From UBA4717 sp045577925 (lineage in GTDB: Bacteria; Bacillota; Clostridia; Oscillospirales; CAG-272), in NCBI GenBank assembly GCA_045577925.1, contig JAZNJH010000035.1:37145-101144 (forward strand): 64,000 nt of DNA. Reading direction: 5' to 3'. Positions 7,481-15,310 of this stretch are shown piece by piece. Positions within the stretch are counted from its first letter, which is position 1, and each line of letters starts with the position of its first letter. A program made the position numbers and the translations under genes. The notes under the pieces were generated by a model that was not told the origin of the DNA, searched no databases, and saw only the letters and a list, made by a program, of their open reading frames with translations.

Positions 7481-7487
7481 ATATATT

Positions 7488-7778
7488 TTATGCAAGCTTA
7501 CCTTTGAGCGCAAGATCAAGCCATACCGAGCCAATGTCAAGCGCTTCATACAGTCCGTGCTTTTTTGCAGCCTTTACTATTTTCCCGTCTGCGTTCGAGC
7601 GCACCATTATAGTTACCGTACCTGCAATATCGTACTCGCCCTTCTTTTCGGTATCATGAACGCCTATAAACAATGAATGTGTATCATCAAGATAACCATA
7701 GAGAAACTGTCCGCCCTGCCTTACAAGCGGCTTTCCTCTGAACATTACATATTTATCCTTCTCAAGTATATTTGCCAT
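7488..7778 (-). CDS. Small conserved-looking cytosolic protein of unknown function
   Basis: This 96-aa protein has no signal peptide or membrane segment and I do not recognise its family. It has alternating beta-strand-like patches (VMFRGKPLVRQGGQFLYGYL, then SLFIGVHD and GTVTIMVR) and a helical C-terminus (KIVKAAKKHGLYEALDIG). This resembles a compact alpha/beta domain. A GAGAGGGCG stretch upstream can act as ribosome-binding site, and a terminator follows, so it is probably a single-gene unit. Confidence 0.65.
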   Translation of the reverse strand: MANILEKDKYVMFRGKPLVRQGGQFLYGYLDDTHSLFIGVHDTEKKGEYDIAGTVTIMVRSNADGKIVKAAKKHGLYEALDIGSVWLDLALKGKLA

Positions 7779-7939
7779 TATATTATCGCCCTCTCTGTCT
7801 TTTATTTACAAAACTTATCTATCCTAATTTATTATATCGCAGTTTCTTTTTTCTGTCAACTGTTTTTTGAGCTCTTTGCAAATATGTCGTCTACGCAAAT
7901 TATGCCAAAATTTACCTTGAGCGTTTTTTCGCCTTTTAT

Positions 7940-7968
7940 TTGACAAAATACGTGCGGTATTATATAAT
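7940..7968 (+). promoter_or_regulatory. Sigma-A promoter of the DUF3048 gene
   Basis: Perfect TTGACA and TATAAT boxes with a 17-base spacer. The promoter overlaps an upstream in-frame ATG, which rules that start out. Confidence 0.92.
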
Positions 7969-8008
7969 ATTATTATGGAAGTTTGTACCACAGGAAGGAA
8001 TTATAACT

Positions 8009-9193
8009 ATGCCAAACTCAATTAAGCTTTTTGTTATCTCACTCTTACTGTTATCGGTCATTTTATGCTCGTCGTGCGCTATCATTGAAAAGCGCACCGA
8101 AGGACATGACACCAAGGATGACGTTATAAGCGAGACAGTGTCAGAATCTGAATCCGAAAGTGAGTCTGAAAGCGAAGAGATACCCGCTGTTGTAATTCCT
8201 GAATATATAAATCCGCTTACAGGTCTCGGAGTCAGCGAAGACGTTGCAAACAACCGTCCTGTTGCCGTTATGATAAACAATATAAAGGCCTCTATGCCTC
8301 AGCTTGGCACGTCGGGCGCAGACGTTATTTACGAATGTATCGTTGAAGGCGCGCAGACACGTCTTATGGCGGTATATCTCGATTATGCGGATATAGGCGC
8401 CATTGGTTCAGTACGTTCAAGCCGCGAATACTATCTCGATTTTGCCAGCAATCACGACGCTATCTATGTACATGCAGGCGGAAGCGACGAGGCTTACCGT
8501 CAGATAAAGGCAAGCCGTGTTAACAATCTTGACGGCGTTAACATGTATCTTCCAAGCACGTTCTACCGCGATGAGGCGCGTGTAAAATCAATGCCGTACG
8601 AACACACGCTTATGACAAGCGGAGAAGGTATTGTTGACGGCATTGATTACAAGGGTTACAGGAGCGAGGCAAATGCGGACTTCAAAGGACCGTTTGAGTT
8701 CGCAGAGTTTGGCGAAGAAATAATACCCGAGGGAGACGTTGCAGAATACGTTAGCGTTTCATATTCGGACAAGCATGAGCCTTATTATATATATAATGAA
8801 GAAAACAAGCTTTACGAGCGTTATCAGTTTAATGAAATACAAGAAGACGCCTCTACCGGTGAGGGCTTAAAATTTGACAATATTATAATTCTATATTGTT
8901 CAACCTACAACACAGGTGACGAATACGGGCATTACAGCGTATCTGCCACGGGCAAGGGCGACGGCGTATACGTCACTCGCGGCAAGGCGGTTAACGTCAA
9001 GTGGGAAAAGTCAGCGAGAAACAGCCCCGTTAAGCTCACACTTGAAAGCGGTGAAGAGCTTATCATCAACCGCGGCAAGACGATGATGCAGATATGCACA
9101 AATTCGATGAAGGACGATACCGTTATTTCTTCGAATCATGCCCCGAGTCAGAATCAGCAAGACGCGCAGGCAGACGGAATAACAGTCTACTGA
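8009..9193 (+). CDS. DUF3048 (YerB-type) lipoprotein
   Basis: The protein is 394 aa from the ATG at 8009, which has an AGGAAGGAA site 9 bases upstream; the longer frame from 7940 begins inside the promoter. The N-terminus is a lipoprotein signal (hydrophobic LFVISLLLLSVIL, then CSSC). A low-complexity Ser-Glu tract (SESESESESESE) follows as a linker. The rest is DUF3048, with NPLTGLGV, RPVAVMINN and RSSREYYLDFA typical of Bacillus YerB. YerB-like proteins are linked to the cell envelope, but the reaction is unknown. The last 71 bases overlap the 3' end of the convergent spore-germination gene. Confidence 0.88.
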   Translation: MPNSIKLFVISLLLLSVILCSSCAIIEKRTEGHDTKDDVISETVSESESESESESEEIPAVVIPEYINPLTGLGVSEDVANNRPVAVMINNIKASMPQLGTSGADVIYECIVEGAQTRLMAVYLDYADIGAIGSVRSSREYYLDFASNHDAIYVHAGGSDEAYRQIKASRVNNLDGVNMYLPSTFYRDEARVKSMPYEHTLMTSGEGIVDGIDYKGYRSEANADFKGPFEFAEFGEEIIPEGDVAEYVSVSYSDKHEPYYIYNEENKLYERYQFNEIQEDASTGEGLKFDNIIILYCSTYNTGDEYGHYSVSATGKGDGVYVTRGKAVNVKWEKSARNSPVKLTLESGEELIINRGKTMMQICTNSMKDDTVISSNHAPSQNQQDAQADGITVY

Positions 9194-10577
9194 GAGCTTT
9201 TCTGTTAAAAGGAAGAAGCGGATAGAGGTAGCTGCGGCTGCCGTCTACGGTATTATTTGAAACTATCAGTAATGCTATAATAAAATAGGAAGCGATATAT
9301 CCGGGCAGATCAAACAGAGCGGTCAGTAAAAGCATGAGCATACGCATGAATTTAAATGCGAAACCAAGCTCATAGCTTGCCTGCGTAAAGTTTGCGATTG
9401 CAACTATTGCCATATATACGATTACTTCAGGAGTCAGAAAGCCTATCTGTACGGCGAAGTCGCCCAGTATCAGACCGCCGACTACCGAAAGAGAGTTGCT
9501 CAGGGTATCGGGGGTATTAAGAGAGGCGAGTTTGAGTCCGTCAAGGGCAAATTCAACCAAAAACAGCTGTGCTATTATCGGTACTATCGGCTTCTCTGTG
9601 ATTTTAATAAAGTCAAGCCATTCGGGTATCAGATTTGGATTATCTATCAAGAGATACCACGTTGGAGTAAGAACAAGAGTCAACAGAAAAACGAAATGGC
9701 GAAGCACTCTGAGATAACAGCCTGTAAATGGCGGTAGATAATAGTCGCTTGCCTCTTGCAAAAAATCAAATATGCCGCACGGCAGGATCATAACTTCGGG
9801 AGAAGCGTCGCAGAGTACGGCAACACTCCCCTCAAGTATTGATGCGGCGGCGGTATCAGGTCTTTCGGTATATCTGAATTTAGGAAAAGGGTTATACCAT
9901 TTAACAGGCACAAGCGCTTCCGCAAGGCTTTGGTGGCCGAGCGTTAGCGCTTTTATATCAAGGCTTTGCAGTTTCTCTTTTAGTTTATTTACATACGCTT
10001 CGTCTGCAACACCCGAAATGTAGCAAAGCGCCACGTCAGTCTTGCTCTTTTTGCCAACCGTTACGCGCTCTGCTCTGAAGTTTGTATCGCGGATACGTCG
10101 GCGTATCATACATATATTGGGTTTGAGCGCCTCGATAAATCCGTCGCGCGCGCCGCGAAGGACTTTATCGTTGCTCGGCTCGTCTATTGAGCGCGAGGGG
10201 TAATTTCTCACGTCAATTATGAGAACTTCTTTACCGAAGGTATCAAGCATGAGGCAGAGCGTGCCCGACATAACCGAATAGGCTATCTGGTCAATACTCT
10301 CCTGAACGATCACCTCGCCATACGGCACAGCCGCTTCGGCGAAGCGCTTTGCGTCGCTTATCGACTGGATATCCTCACGCTCCAGCTTTGCAAAGAATAT
10401 GAGCAGCTTTTCAAAGAGCTCACCGCTCATAAAGCTATCTATAAAATAGAGCTTAGCGCGGTGAGTTCCGAACACCATCTCCCTGCCGGCAATGTCGAAG
10501 TTTATACCAACCCCGAACAGCTCGTCGAGCATACTTTTATTAACTTCAAAATCTGCGGTGAGTTTTTTCTCGCTCAT
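9123..10577 (-). CDS. SpoVAF/GerA-family spore germination protein
   Basis: The 484-aa protein matches the GerA alpha-subunit family in size and layout: a cytosolic N-terminal domain (to about residue 285) followed by a membrane domain with at least four hydrophobic segments. Characteristic stretches include EGSVAVLCDASPEVMILP, YLRVLRHFVFLLTL, PIVPIIAQLFLVEFALDG and GGLILGDFAVQIG. Lacking a neighbouring B or C subunit, and given its sequence, it is more like SpoVAF than a complete nutrient receptor. SpoVAF-type proteins act in the inner spore membrane in ion or dipicolinate release. Its C-terminal tail is coded in the overlap with the DUF3048 gene. Confidence 0.85.
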   Translation of the reverse strand: MSEKKLTADFEVNKSMLDELFGVGINFDIAGREMVFGTHRAKLYFIDSFMSGELFEKLLIFFAKLEREDIQSISDAKRFAEAAVPYGEVIVQESIDQIAYSVMSGTLCLMLDTFGKEVLIIDVRNYPSRSIDEPSNDKVLRGARDGFIEALKPNICMIRRRIRDTNFRAERVTVGKKSKTDVALCYISGVADEAYVNKLKEKLQSLDIKALTLGHQSLAEALVPVKWYNPFPKFRYTERPDTAAASILEGSVAVLCDASPEVMILPCGIFDFLQEASDYYLPPFTGCYLRVLRHFVFLLTLVLTPTWYLLIDNPNLIPEWLDFIKITEKPIVPIIAQLFLVEFALDGLKLASLNTPDTLSNSLSVVGGLILGDFAVQIGFLTPEVIVYMAIVAIANFTQASYELGFAFKFMRMLMLLLTALFDLPGYIASYFIIALLIVSNNTVDGSRSYLYPLLPFNRKALSRLLFRLPARLADSDSGHDSKK

Positions 10578-10614
10578 GTTTATTTTCCTTTATTTTATTA
10601 AATATCAGGGTGTG

Positions 10615-10640
10615 CGGACCGTCGGGGACCCGGTCCCTAC
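10615..10640 (-). repeat. REP-like palindrome, copy 4 (one base shorter)
   Basis: This copy is the inverse of the 27-base unit with a single G missing. It lies in the 100-base gap between the germination gene and the amidase gene. Confidence 0.85.
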
Positions 10641-10676
10641 GGTGTTTATTATCCCACGTTAATGTGAAATTATGTA

Positions 10677-11240
10677 TCAGAGTCCAAAATAAGCAAGAAT
10701 TCCGTTATATATTCCGCGTGCGAAAACGTCGGGTTCTGTTCCCATGAGCACGGCGTCGCGGCGGTTTGATATATATCCCATTTCGATAAGAACGGACGGC
10801 ATACGTGTACGGCGGAGAACATATAGAGACGGGCGCACGAACATTCCCCTGTTATCAAGACCTGTTGCGGCGGCCAGTGACGTTAGTATATACTCTCCGA
10901 GAACGTACCCCTCGGACGCGCGGCTGTATGCATATCCCTCAACGCCGGATGCGGTTGCGTTCGTGCTTGCGTTGGTATGCAGGCTTATATAGTAATCTGC
11001 TCCCCATGAGTTTGCATCGTTAACGCGTGTGGAGAGACTTGTTGAGTTGCTTGTGCCAAGCACCTGTGTTGGAGAGTTATGCGACGTGCGCGCCACGAAC
11101 TCGGGATTGGCGTTCAGCAGTGCGGCAAGTCTGCGGCCAATGTCGTATGTTATCTGATGCTCGGTGTAGCCGTTACCCTCGGCGCCGGCGTTAGGGTTTG
11201 TCGGGTTGTGCCCCATATCAATATAGATTTTAATCGGCAT
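10677..11240 (-). CDS. N-acetylmuramoyl-L-alanine amidase (Amidase_3)
   Basis: A single Amidase_3 domain of 187 aa. Zinc ligands are visible as H11 (IDMGHN), E27 (GYTEHQ) and H88 (ISLHTN); the catalytic glutamate is E153 (LIEMGY). The enzyme cuts the bond between N-acetylmuramic acid and L-alanine in peptidoglycan. There is no signal peptide or wall-binding domain, as in CwlC/CwlD-type mother-cell or sporulation amidases. That fits the neighbouring germination and sporulation genes, but the sporulation role is inference. An AAAGGCAGG site precedes the ATG. Confidence 0.9.
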   Translation of the reverse strand: MPIKIYIDMGHNPTNPNAGAEGNGYTEHQITYDIGRRLAALLNANPEFVARTSHNSPTQVLGTSNSTSLSTRVNDANSWGADYYISLHTNASTNATASGVEGYAYSRASEGYVLGEYILTSLAAATGLDNRGMFVRPSLYVLRRTRMPSVLIEMGYISNRRDAVLMGTEPDVFARGIYNGILAYFGL

Positions 11241-11325
11241 AATTTGTGCCTGCCTTTCTTTATTGTTTTTTCTGTATCAATATATGAAAACGCAGGCAGT
11301 TTTGTTATATAAAGGAGCATTTGAT

Positions 11326-12051
11326 TTGGAAAACATCAGAAGAATACTGAGCTTTGTAAGGCGTGCGGTTGACGATTATAATATGATAGAAGAGGGAGAT
11401 CGGATCGCTGTCGGTGTATCGGGCGGAAAGGATTCGCTGACTCTTCTGGCGGCGCTTTCGGATCTTCGGACATTTTATCCTAAAAAATATGAGCTTTATG
11501 CCGTTATGATAGACATGGGCTTTGAGGGCGCGGATTTTTCAGCTGTTGAAAAATTCTGTAATGATCTTGGGGTCGGGCTTAAAATTGTACGCACAAATAT
11601 CTCTCACGTTATTTTCGACGTTCGCAAAGAAAAAAATCCCTGTTCGCTTTGCGCACGTATGCGCCGCGGAACGCTTCACGACGCTGTGCTTGAGCTTGGC
11701 TGCAACAAGCTTGCGCTCGGGCATCACTATGATGACGTGCTTGAAACGTTTATGCTCAATTTATTCCACGAGGGCAGGCTCGGCACGTTCTCGCCTGTAA
11801 CTCATCTTGACAGAAAAGGGCTTACGATGATCCGTCCGATGATATACGCGCCCGAAAAGGACGTCAGATATTTTGCAACAAAGTCAAAGCTACCCGTTGT
11901 AAAGTCGCCCTGCCCTGCCGACGGAGCAACGAAGCGCGAGGATATGAAGCAGTTTTTGAAAAAGCTTGAAGTTGAGAATCACAGAGGTCTCAAGCACCGT
12001 ATATTCAAGGCAATATGCAAGGCAGAGCTTGACGGATACAGGGAAACTTGA
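11326..12051 (+). CDS. TtcA-like tRNA thiolation ATPase (PP-loop)
   Basis: The protein is 241 aa from a TTG start at 11326, chosen because AAAGGAG lies 8 bases upstream; an ATG-led frame extends to 11263 but has no such site. The PP-loop SGGKDS is at residues 32-37. A Cys pair, NPCSLCARMRRG, and a later CPADGATKRE segment match the TtcA/TilS-like group, which uses ATP (and in TtcA an iron-sulfur cluster) to thiolate cytidine 32 of tRNA. LALGHHYDD is the usual second motif. Exact tRNA target is inferred from the family. Confidence 0.85.
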   Translation: MENIRRILSFVRRAVDDYNMIEEGDRIAVGVSGGKDSLTLLAALSDLRTFYPKKYELYAVMIDMGFEGADFSAVEKFCNDLGVGLKIVRTNISHVIFDVRKEKNPCSLCARMRRGTLHDAVLELGCNKLALGHHYDDVLETFMLNLFHEGRLGTFSPVTHLDRKGLTMIRPMIYAPEKDVRYFATKSKLPVVKSPCPADGATKREDMKQFLKKLEVENHRGLKHRIFKAICKAELDGYRET

Positions 12052-12068
12052 AAACACACAAACAAAAG

Positions 12069-12113
12069 GCTCTCCCTTTGGGAGAGCTGTCAGCTTTAGC
12101 TGACTGAGAGGGT
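12069..12113 (-). repeat. Two-hairpin repeat, inverted copy
   Basis: Read on the minus strand: CCCTCTCAGTC, stem AGCT-AA-AGCT, GACAGC, then TCTCCC-AAA-GGGAGA-GCC. It faces the copy at 12132, so the pair forms a larger inverted repeat downstream of the TtcA-like gene. Confidence 0.8.
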
Positions 12114-12131
12114 AAACCCTGACGTTTGAAT

Positions 12132-12183
12132 GCCCTCTCCGTCACGCCACAGTGCGTGCCACCTCTCCCGAAGGGAGAGGCTT
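12132..12183 (+). repeat. Two-hairpin repeat, direct copy
   Basis: CCCTCTCCGTC, stem ACGC-CACAGT-GCGT, GCCACC, then TCTCCC-GAA-GGGAGA-GGC followed by six Ts. With its T run this copy could also terminate transcription of the TtcA-like gene. Confidence 0.82.
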
Positions 12184-12226
12184 TTTTATTGTTTTAATTA
12201 AATTTGCATTTTATGGGGCCAAATGC

Positions 12227-12255
12227 TTGCATTTGCTTTTTTACTATGGTATAAT
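12227..12255 (+). promoter_or_regulatory. Promoter of the palindromic small-ORF unit
   Basis: TTGCAT and a perfect TATAAT with a 17-base spacer. The predicted start near 12262 is exactly the first base pair of the long hairpin that follows. Confidence 0.75.
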
Positions 12256-12260
12256 ATGCT

Positions 12261-12365
12261 TGCAACAACAATCAAATATTTTGCTATCACAAGGAGAAAC
12301 TATCTTGGTAAAAGGTGTTTTCTCTTCTTTATCTATGCCTTGTGATAGGAAAGATTGTTGTTGCA
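12261..12365 (+). ncRNA. Long hairpin at the 5' end of the small-ORF transcript
   Basis: Two perfect helices are nested: 12261-12273 with 12353-12365 (13 bp, TGCAACAACAATC) and 12284-12294 with 12338-12348 (11 bp, CTATCACAAGG). A weaker AGAAAC/GTTTTCT helix closes the inner loop. The ribosome-binding site AAGGAG for the 12305 ORF is half buried in the 11-bp helix. It may be a regulatory leader, a small RNA, or a DNA palindrome of a mobile element. Confidence 0.55.
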
Positions 12366-12460
12366 GACATGAAGGGAAACACTTTTTCGGTGCGTTCCCT
12401 CGCGGAGCGCACTTTTTATTTGCGCGCATAAAAAGTGTTCCCGCCATTTTTAAGAAATAG
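12305..12460 (+). CDS. Possible 51-aa cysteine-rich peptide
   Basis: A TTG start lies 8 bases after AAGGAG and opens a 51-residue frame (MVKGVFSSLSMPCDRKDCCC...). Four cysteines cluster in CDRKDCCCRHEGK. Much of the rest is encoded by the second palindrome (12374-12442), which argues that the frame could be accidental. It matches no family I know. The stop is 9 bases before the next ORF, compatible with translational coupling. Confidence 0.35.
   Translation: MVKGVFSSLSMPCDRKDCCCRHEGKHFFGAFPRGAHFLFARIKSVPAIFKK
12374..12442 (+). repeat. Second palindrome of the small-ORF unit
   Basis: GGGAAACACTTTTT (12374-12387) pairs, with one bulge, with AAAAAGTGTTCCC (12430-12442). Inside, GTGCG (12390-12394) pairs with CGCAC (12408-12412). 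The result is a branched hairpin of about 70 bases. Confidence 0.75.
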
Positions 12461-12469
12461 GAGAATAGC

Positions 12470-12664
12470 ATGAATACTATCAAGCATTTTAATCTGCGTA
12501 CCCAACCTTTGTTTATTTTAAAACTACATTATATTTCTAAATATTTCGGAAGAAGCAGTAATGCACAGCTCACAGTGTGGCTGTGCAAACACATCAATGA
12601 TTTTGAAACTCATTTTCACGAGATCACCGACGATCACCTGCGTGATGCAGGTATTATTTTATAA
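12470..12664 (+). CDS. 64-aa protein of unknown function
   Basis: The ATG follows AGGAG by 7 bases and the frame ends 30 bases before a strong terminator, so it is probably translated. The sequence (LTVWLCKHINDFETHFHEITDDHLRDAGIIL) looks soluble and mostly helical with many histidines. I do not recognise it. It shares the promoter at 12227 with the upstream palindromic region. Confidence 0.5.
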   Translation: MNTIKHFNLRTQPLFILKLHYISKYFGRSSNAQLTVWLCKHINDFETHFHEITDDHLRDAGIIL

Positions 12665-12692
12665 CTTTCCCTTCATTGTTGCGACTCAATTT

Positions 12693-12719
12693 AAAAAGGC
12701 ACCCTTTCGGGTGCCTTTT
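12693..12719. terminator. Bidirectional terminator
   Basis: AAAGGCACCC and GGGTGCCTTT form a 10-bp stem with T runs on both strands. It lies between the small-ORF unit and the convergent spoIID gene. Confidence 0.88.
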
Positions 12720-12731
12720 CTCAGTATATTT

Positions 12732-14693
12732 TCAGTCTATCCAGCCGTCGTCTTCGTCTTCGTAATCTTCGTCCTCAGGATCTTCTTTTTCAGAGTATAC
12801 CTCGGTTTCTTCTTCGGTATCTTGTGCATCATCTTCTTTTTCTTCGCCGAACATATCTGAATAATACTCAAGATGAGTATCCGCAAAATATGCCGTTAAT
12901 ATAAACTCGGCATCAAATCCCTGAAGACCGAGGCTGTATGCGCCAACCTGAGAAAGTCCTACTCCGTGCCCCCAGCCGCGTCCAACGAAAATAAAGTCGT
13001 CGCCTTTGTCTGCTCTTATCTTTATACTGCGGTCGACGTATTCTATCTCACCGTTTGCCGTTATCACGGGGGTGTCCACGCTTGCCCAGGTATAGCTTTC
13101 GCCGTCGGCGGTGGCAACACACATCGGCTCTGTCCAGTTTATGTATGAGATCTTCGAGCCGTTAAGCCTTGAAAACATTCTTTTCTCGCTCTCACTGGCA
13201 AATGCCGGATCGTTTATTGTAACACTTCCCTGTCCTACGACAAAATTCGCGCTTTTTAAATTAGGCGACAGCTTTGAACGGACTGTATCGGTGTTTTTTA
13301 TTTGGGCCTCGTTACCGTATTCATCTGTAAACGTTAGTTTAAACACGTAAAGCGAATCGTCGGCATATTCGGCCTGAACGTCAACTATATCTCCCTTTAT
13401 TGTATTATATCCCTTTGAAATAAGAAGATCTGCAAGATCGCTTGGAGATACGCTCCATTTCCACGTACCGTTCGGGTGAGTGCTGTAATCTTCCCACGGT
13501 GTGGGTTTTGCCAAAAGATAGCTCTTTCCCGAGCCTCCCCATGCTTCACGCGCGCTGACGGTCGTACCGCCTGCAACTGCGCTGTAATAGGTCGTGATTA
13601 TTTCGCCGTCGCGGCTGACAAGAACTTGTCCGCGTGTTCCCTTAACAGCCTTTCTGACAGTATCGTTTATGTTTCTTACTCCGTTATAAGCCTGACAGCA
13701 TACTGTATTGCAGAGGTCAAACTCATATGTTTTAGCATGCTTTCCTGCGGTATTAACAGTATAGCTTCTGACAGCAACGGCAAACGCCTTCTGCGTTTCA
13801 AGAGGCCATGAGTTGCTTATCTCATAAGGAAGCACGCCCATTACGTAGTCTTCAAGTCCTATAAGGTTTACAAGCTCAACACCATCTTCATAACGTGAAA
13901 AAACAAAAACTCCGTCATAAAGCTTGTTAGCCGGTGTCTGAAGATATGCGCGCTCATCGTCAGGCGAATCTATCGCCATAAGTCCAAGCTCTTCATAGTC
14001 CTTGCCGTCATAACGGAAAACTATCATGTTGGTCTGATAATCGATAAGGTTAAGCGCGGTTTCACTCGGCGATAAAACCGTGAGCTCCTCACAGGGTTCC
14101 TTGTTAACTTCAAAGCCTTCGAATATGTTTCCTGCTGAATCAATGTAACTCCATGCAGAGTCTTCGTCGCTGAAATTGCCGACAAGCAGGTAATAAGCGC
14201 CGTCGATATATGACGCTATCATGGGAGCATCGCACCCGTTATCCACCGCTATGTGCATAGCGAGATACATTTCGTCAAGTGTAAGCGGCATATCAAGCAT
14301 AACGTGATATGCTCCTATATCACCTTTTTTTGAAGTAGGAATATAGTCGCCGCCCTGCAAGAGCAGGTTTTTATCAACGGTAGTTTCAATCGTTTTAACG
14401 TCTGAAAGCGTATAAAGCTCTGTAACCTCATCGCTTTCCTTATCAACGCTGCACACCGTAAATCCATACGGCGAGCGTGTCTGGAATGCAGGCACTACGC
14501 TTGTGCCGTACAATAAACCGATACGGACGATAGTATCGTCCGTATGCGTGTCATATGCTGCACTTGAATCAAGTGTGAATATCCAGAGAAGAGAGGGCAC
14601 TACCGTGCCAAGAACCATCAGCGCCACAAGCACCCATACAAGAACTCTTTTAGCCAATGTGCCCTTTTTTCGAGAAGATTTATTCTGCGACAA
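12732..14693 (-). CDS. SpoIID/LytB-domain sporulation protein
   Basis: The 653-aa protein has an N-terminal membrane anchor (residues 15-38), a long variable region, and the SpoIID domain with LEDYVMGVLPYEIS (predicted catalytic glutamate 291). The family signature GRGWGHGVGLSQ lies near residue 575. SpoIID is a lytic transglycosylase that cuts peptidoglycan glycan strands during forespore engulfment. It is about twice the length of Bacillus SpoIID and ends in a very acidic tail (EDPEDEDYEDEDD). No SpoIIQ or SpoIIIAH partner is nearby, so a LytB-like role outside engulfment is possible. It overlaps the preceding gene by 14 bases. Confidence 0.88.
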   Translation of the reverse strand: MSQNKSSRKKGTLAKRVLVWVLVALMVLGTVVPSLLWIFTLDSSAAYDTHTDDTIVRIGLLYGTSVVPAFQTRSPYGFTVCSVDKESDEVTELYTLSDVKTIETTVDKNLLLQGGDYIPTSKKGDIGAYHVMLDMPLTLDEMYLAMHIAVDNGCDAPMIASYIDGAYYLLVGNFSDEDSAWSYIDSAGNIFEGFEVNKEPCEELTVLSPSETALNLIDYQTNMIVFRYDGKDYEELGLMAIDSPDDERAYLQTPANKLYDGVFVFSRYEDGVELVNLIGLEDYVMGVLPYEISNSWPLETQKAFAVAVRSYTVNTAGKHAKTYEFDLCNTVCCQAYNGVRNINDTVRKAVKGTRGQVLVSRDGEIITTYYSAVAGGTTVSAREAWGGSGKSYLLAKPTPWEDYSTHPNGTWKWSVSPSDLADLLISKGYNTIKGDIVDVQAEYADDSLYVFKLTFTDEYGNEAQIKNTDTVRSKLSPNLKSANFVVGQGSVTINDPAFASESEKRMFSRLNGSKISYINWTEPMCVATADGESYTWASVDTPVITANGEIEYVDRSIKIRADKGDDFIFVGRGWGHGVGLSQVGAYSLGLQGFDAEFILTAYFADTHLEYYSDMFGEEKEDDAQDTEEETEVYSEKEDPEDEDYEDEDDGWID

Positions 14694-15201
14694 TCGAGAA
14701 ACCTCCTCTCACCATTATGTATACTTCATCCGACTCTACCTTAAAGCCTCTGCCGTCGCCGCCGCGCGGAACGAGCAGAAGGTGGTTAGCCGCAAGCGCT
14801 TCGCCTTCTTTAAGGTCAACACCGGAAGTAAGGTCGGCAATACCTGATTCGCCTCCCGAAAGGTATGCATTTGCGCTTCCCGAACGAAGTATTATTTCGC
14901 AGGGTGTATCTGCAAGTACTATATCGCCCTTTACAAGATGCAGTACTTCATATTCGTTAGCAGGCACAACGGGCATGGGATCAGCTGAGCTCTCCTCGTC
15001 GTCATCTCTGCCGCCGTCAACAAAGCCTCCGGCATCTTCAATAGCTTCTTCTATCTTAGGCCAGAACACCTCATTTAAATAACTGAGCGAAACAAGCGGG
15101 TCATTTGTAAGATCAAAGTCGCCGCTGCCGTATACGGCATACGCGCCGACTCCTATTATAAGTGCGCTGACAAGCGCAAGTATTATCGTTCTTGTTTTCA
15201 T
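14680..15201 (-). CDS. Membrane-anchored protein co-transcribed with spoIID
   Basis: The 173-aa protein has an N-terminal anchor or uncleaved signal (TIILALVSALIIGVGAYAVY), an acidic linker (GGRDDDEESS), and a C-terminal beta-rich segment (EVLHLVKGDIVLADTPCEII...GIADLTSGVDLKEGE). This last part looks like a small cupin- or SH3-like fold, but I do not recognise a family. The 14-base overlap with spoIID and a shared promoter suggest it works with that protein at the membrane. A sporulation role is inference. Confidence 0.7.
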   Translation of the reverse strand: MKTRTIILALVSALIIGVGAYAVYGSGDFDLTNDPLVSLSYLNEVFWPKIEEAIEDAGGFVDGGRDDDEESSADPMPVVPANEYEVLHLVKGDIVLADTPCEIILRSGSANAYLSGGESGIADLTSGVDLKEGEALAANHLLLVPRGGDGRGFKVESDEVYIMVRGGFSIVAE

Positions 15202-15243
15202 GTTAGAGTTTCCTTTTCACCAAAAGAAAATAAATACACTTAT

Positions 15244-15272
15244 ATTGTATCAGAAAATTCGACTGTTGGCAA
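15244..15272 (-). promoter_or_regulatory. Promoter of the spoIID operon
   Basis: On the minus strand TTGCCA and TACAAT are 17 bases apart, about 45 bases before the start at 15201. It reads as sigma-A type; no clear sigma-E signature was seen. Confidence 0.65.
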
Positions 15273-15310
15273 TAGTGTTTTTATGAATATTTTCTGACAG
15301 TTTTGTTAGA

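Larger units (their letters stand above)
5968..7487. other. 1.5-kb gene-free repeat island
   Basis: No ORF here has a ribosome-binding site or recognisable protein; frames are accidental translations of repeats. The stretch holds the leader and promoter of the 2872 gene, then a nest of repeats: a 39-bp exact inverted repeat (6426-6464 and 7251-7289), five copies of a GATAAAATCGTT-type motif, a REP copy, one copy of a dispersed ~360-bp element, and two copies of the two-hairpin repeat. Confidence 0.8.

Noticed and set aside
7940..8008. Longer N-terminus of the DUF3048 protein
   Set aside because: It would begin inside a perfect promoter and lacks a ribosome-binding site; the start at 8009 gives a proper lipoprotein signal.
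8130..8190. Ser-Glu tract as a phase-variable repeat
   Set aside because: The codons vary (TCA, TCT, TCC, AGT, AGC with GAA, GAG), so there is no simple DNA repeat to slip.
12152..12304. Upstream extension of the 51-aa ORF
   Set aside because: It would include a two-hairpin repeat and the promoter at 12227.
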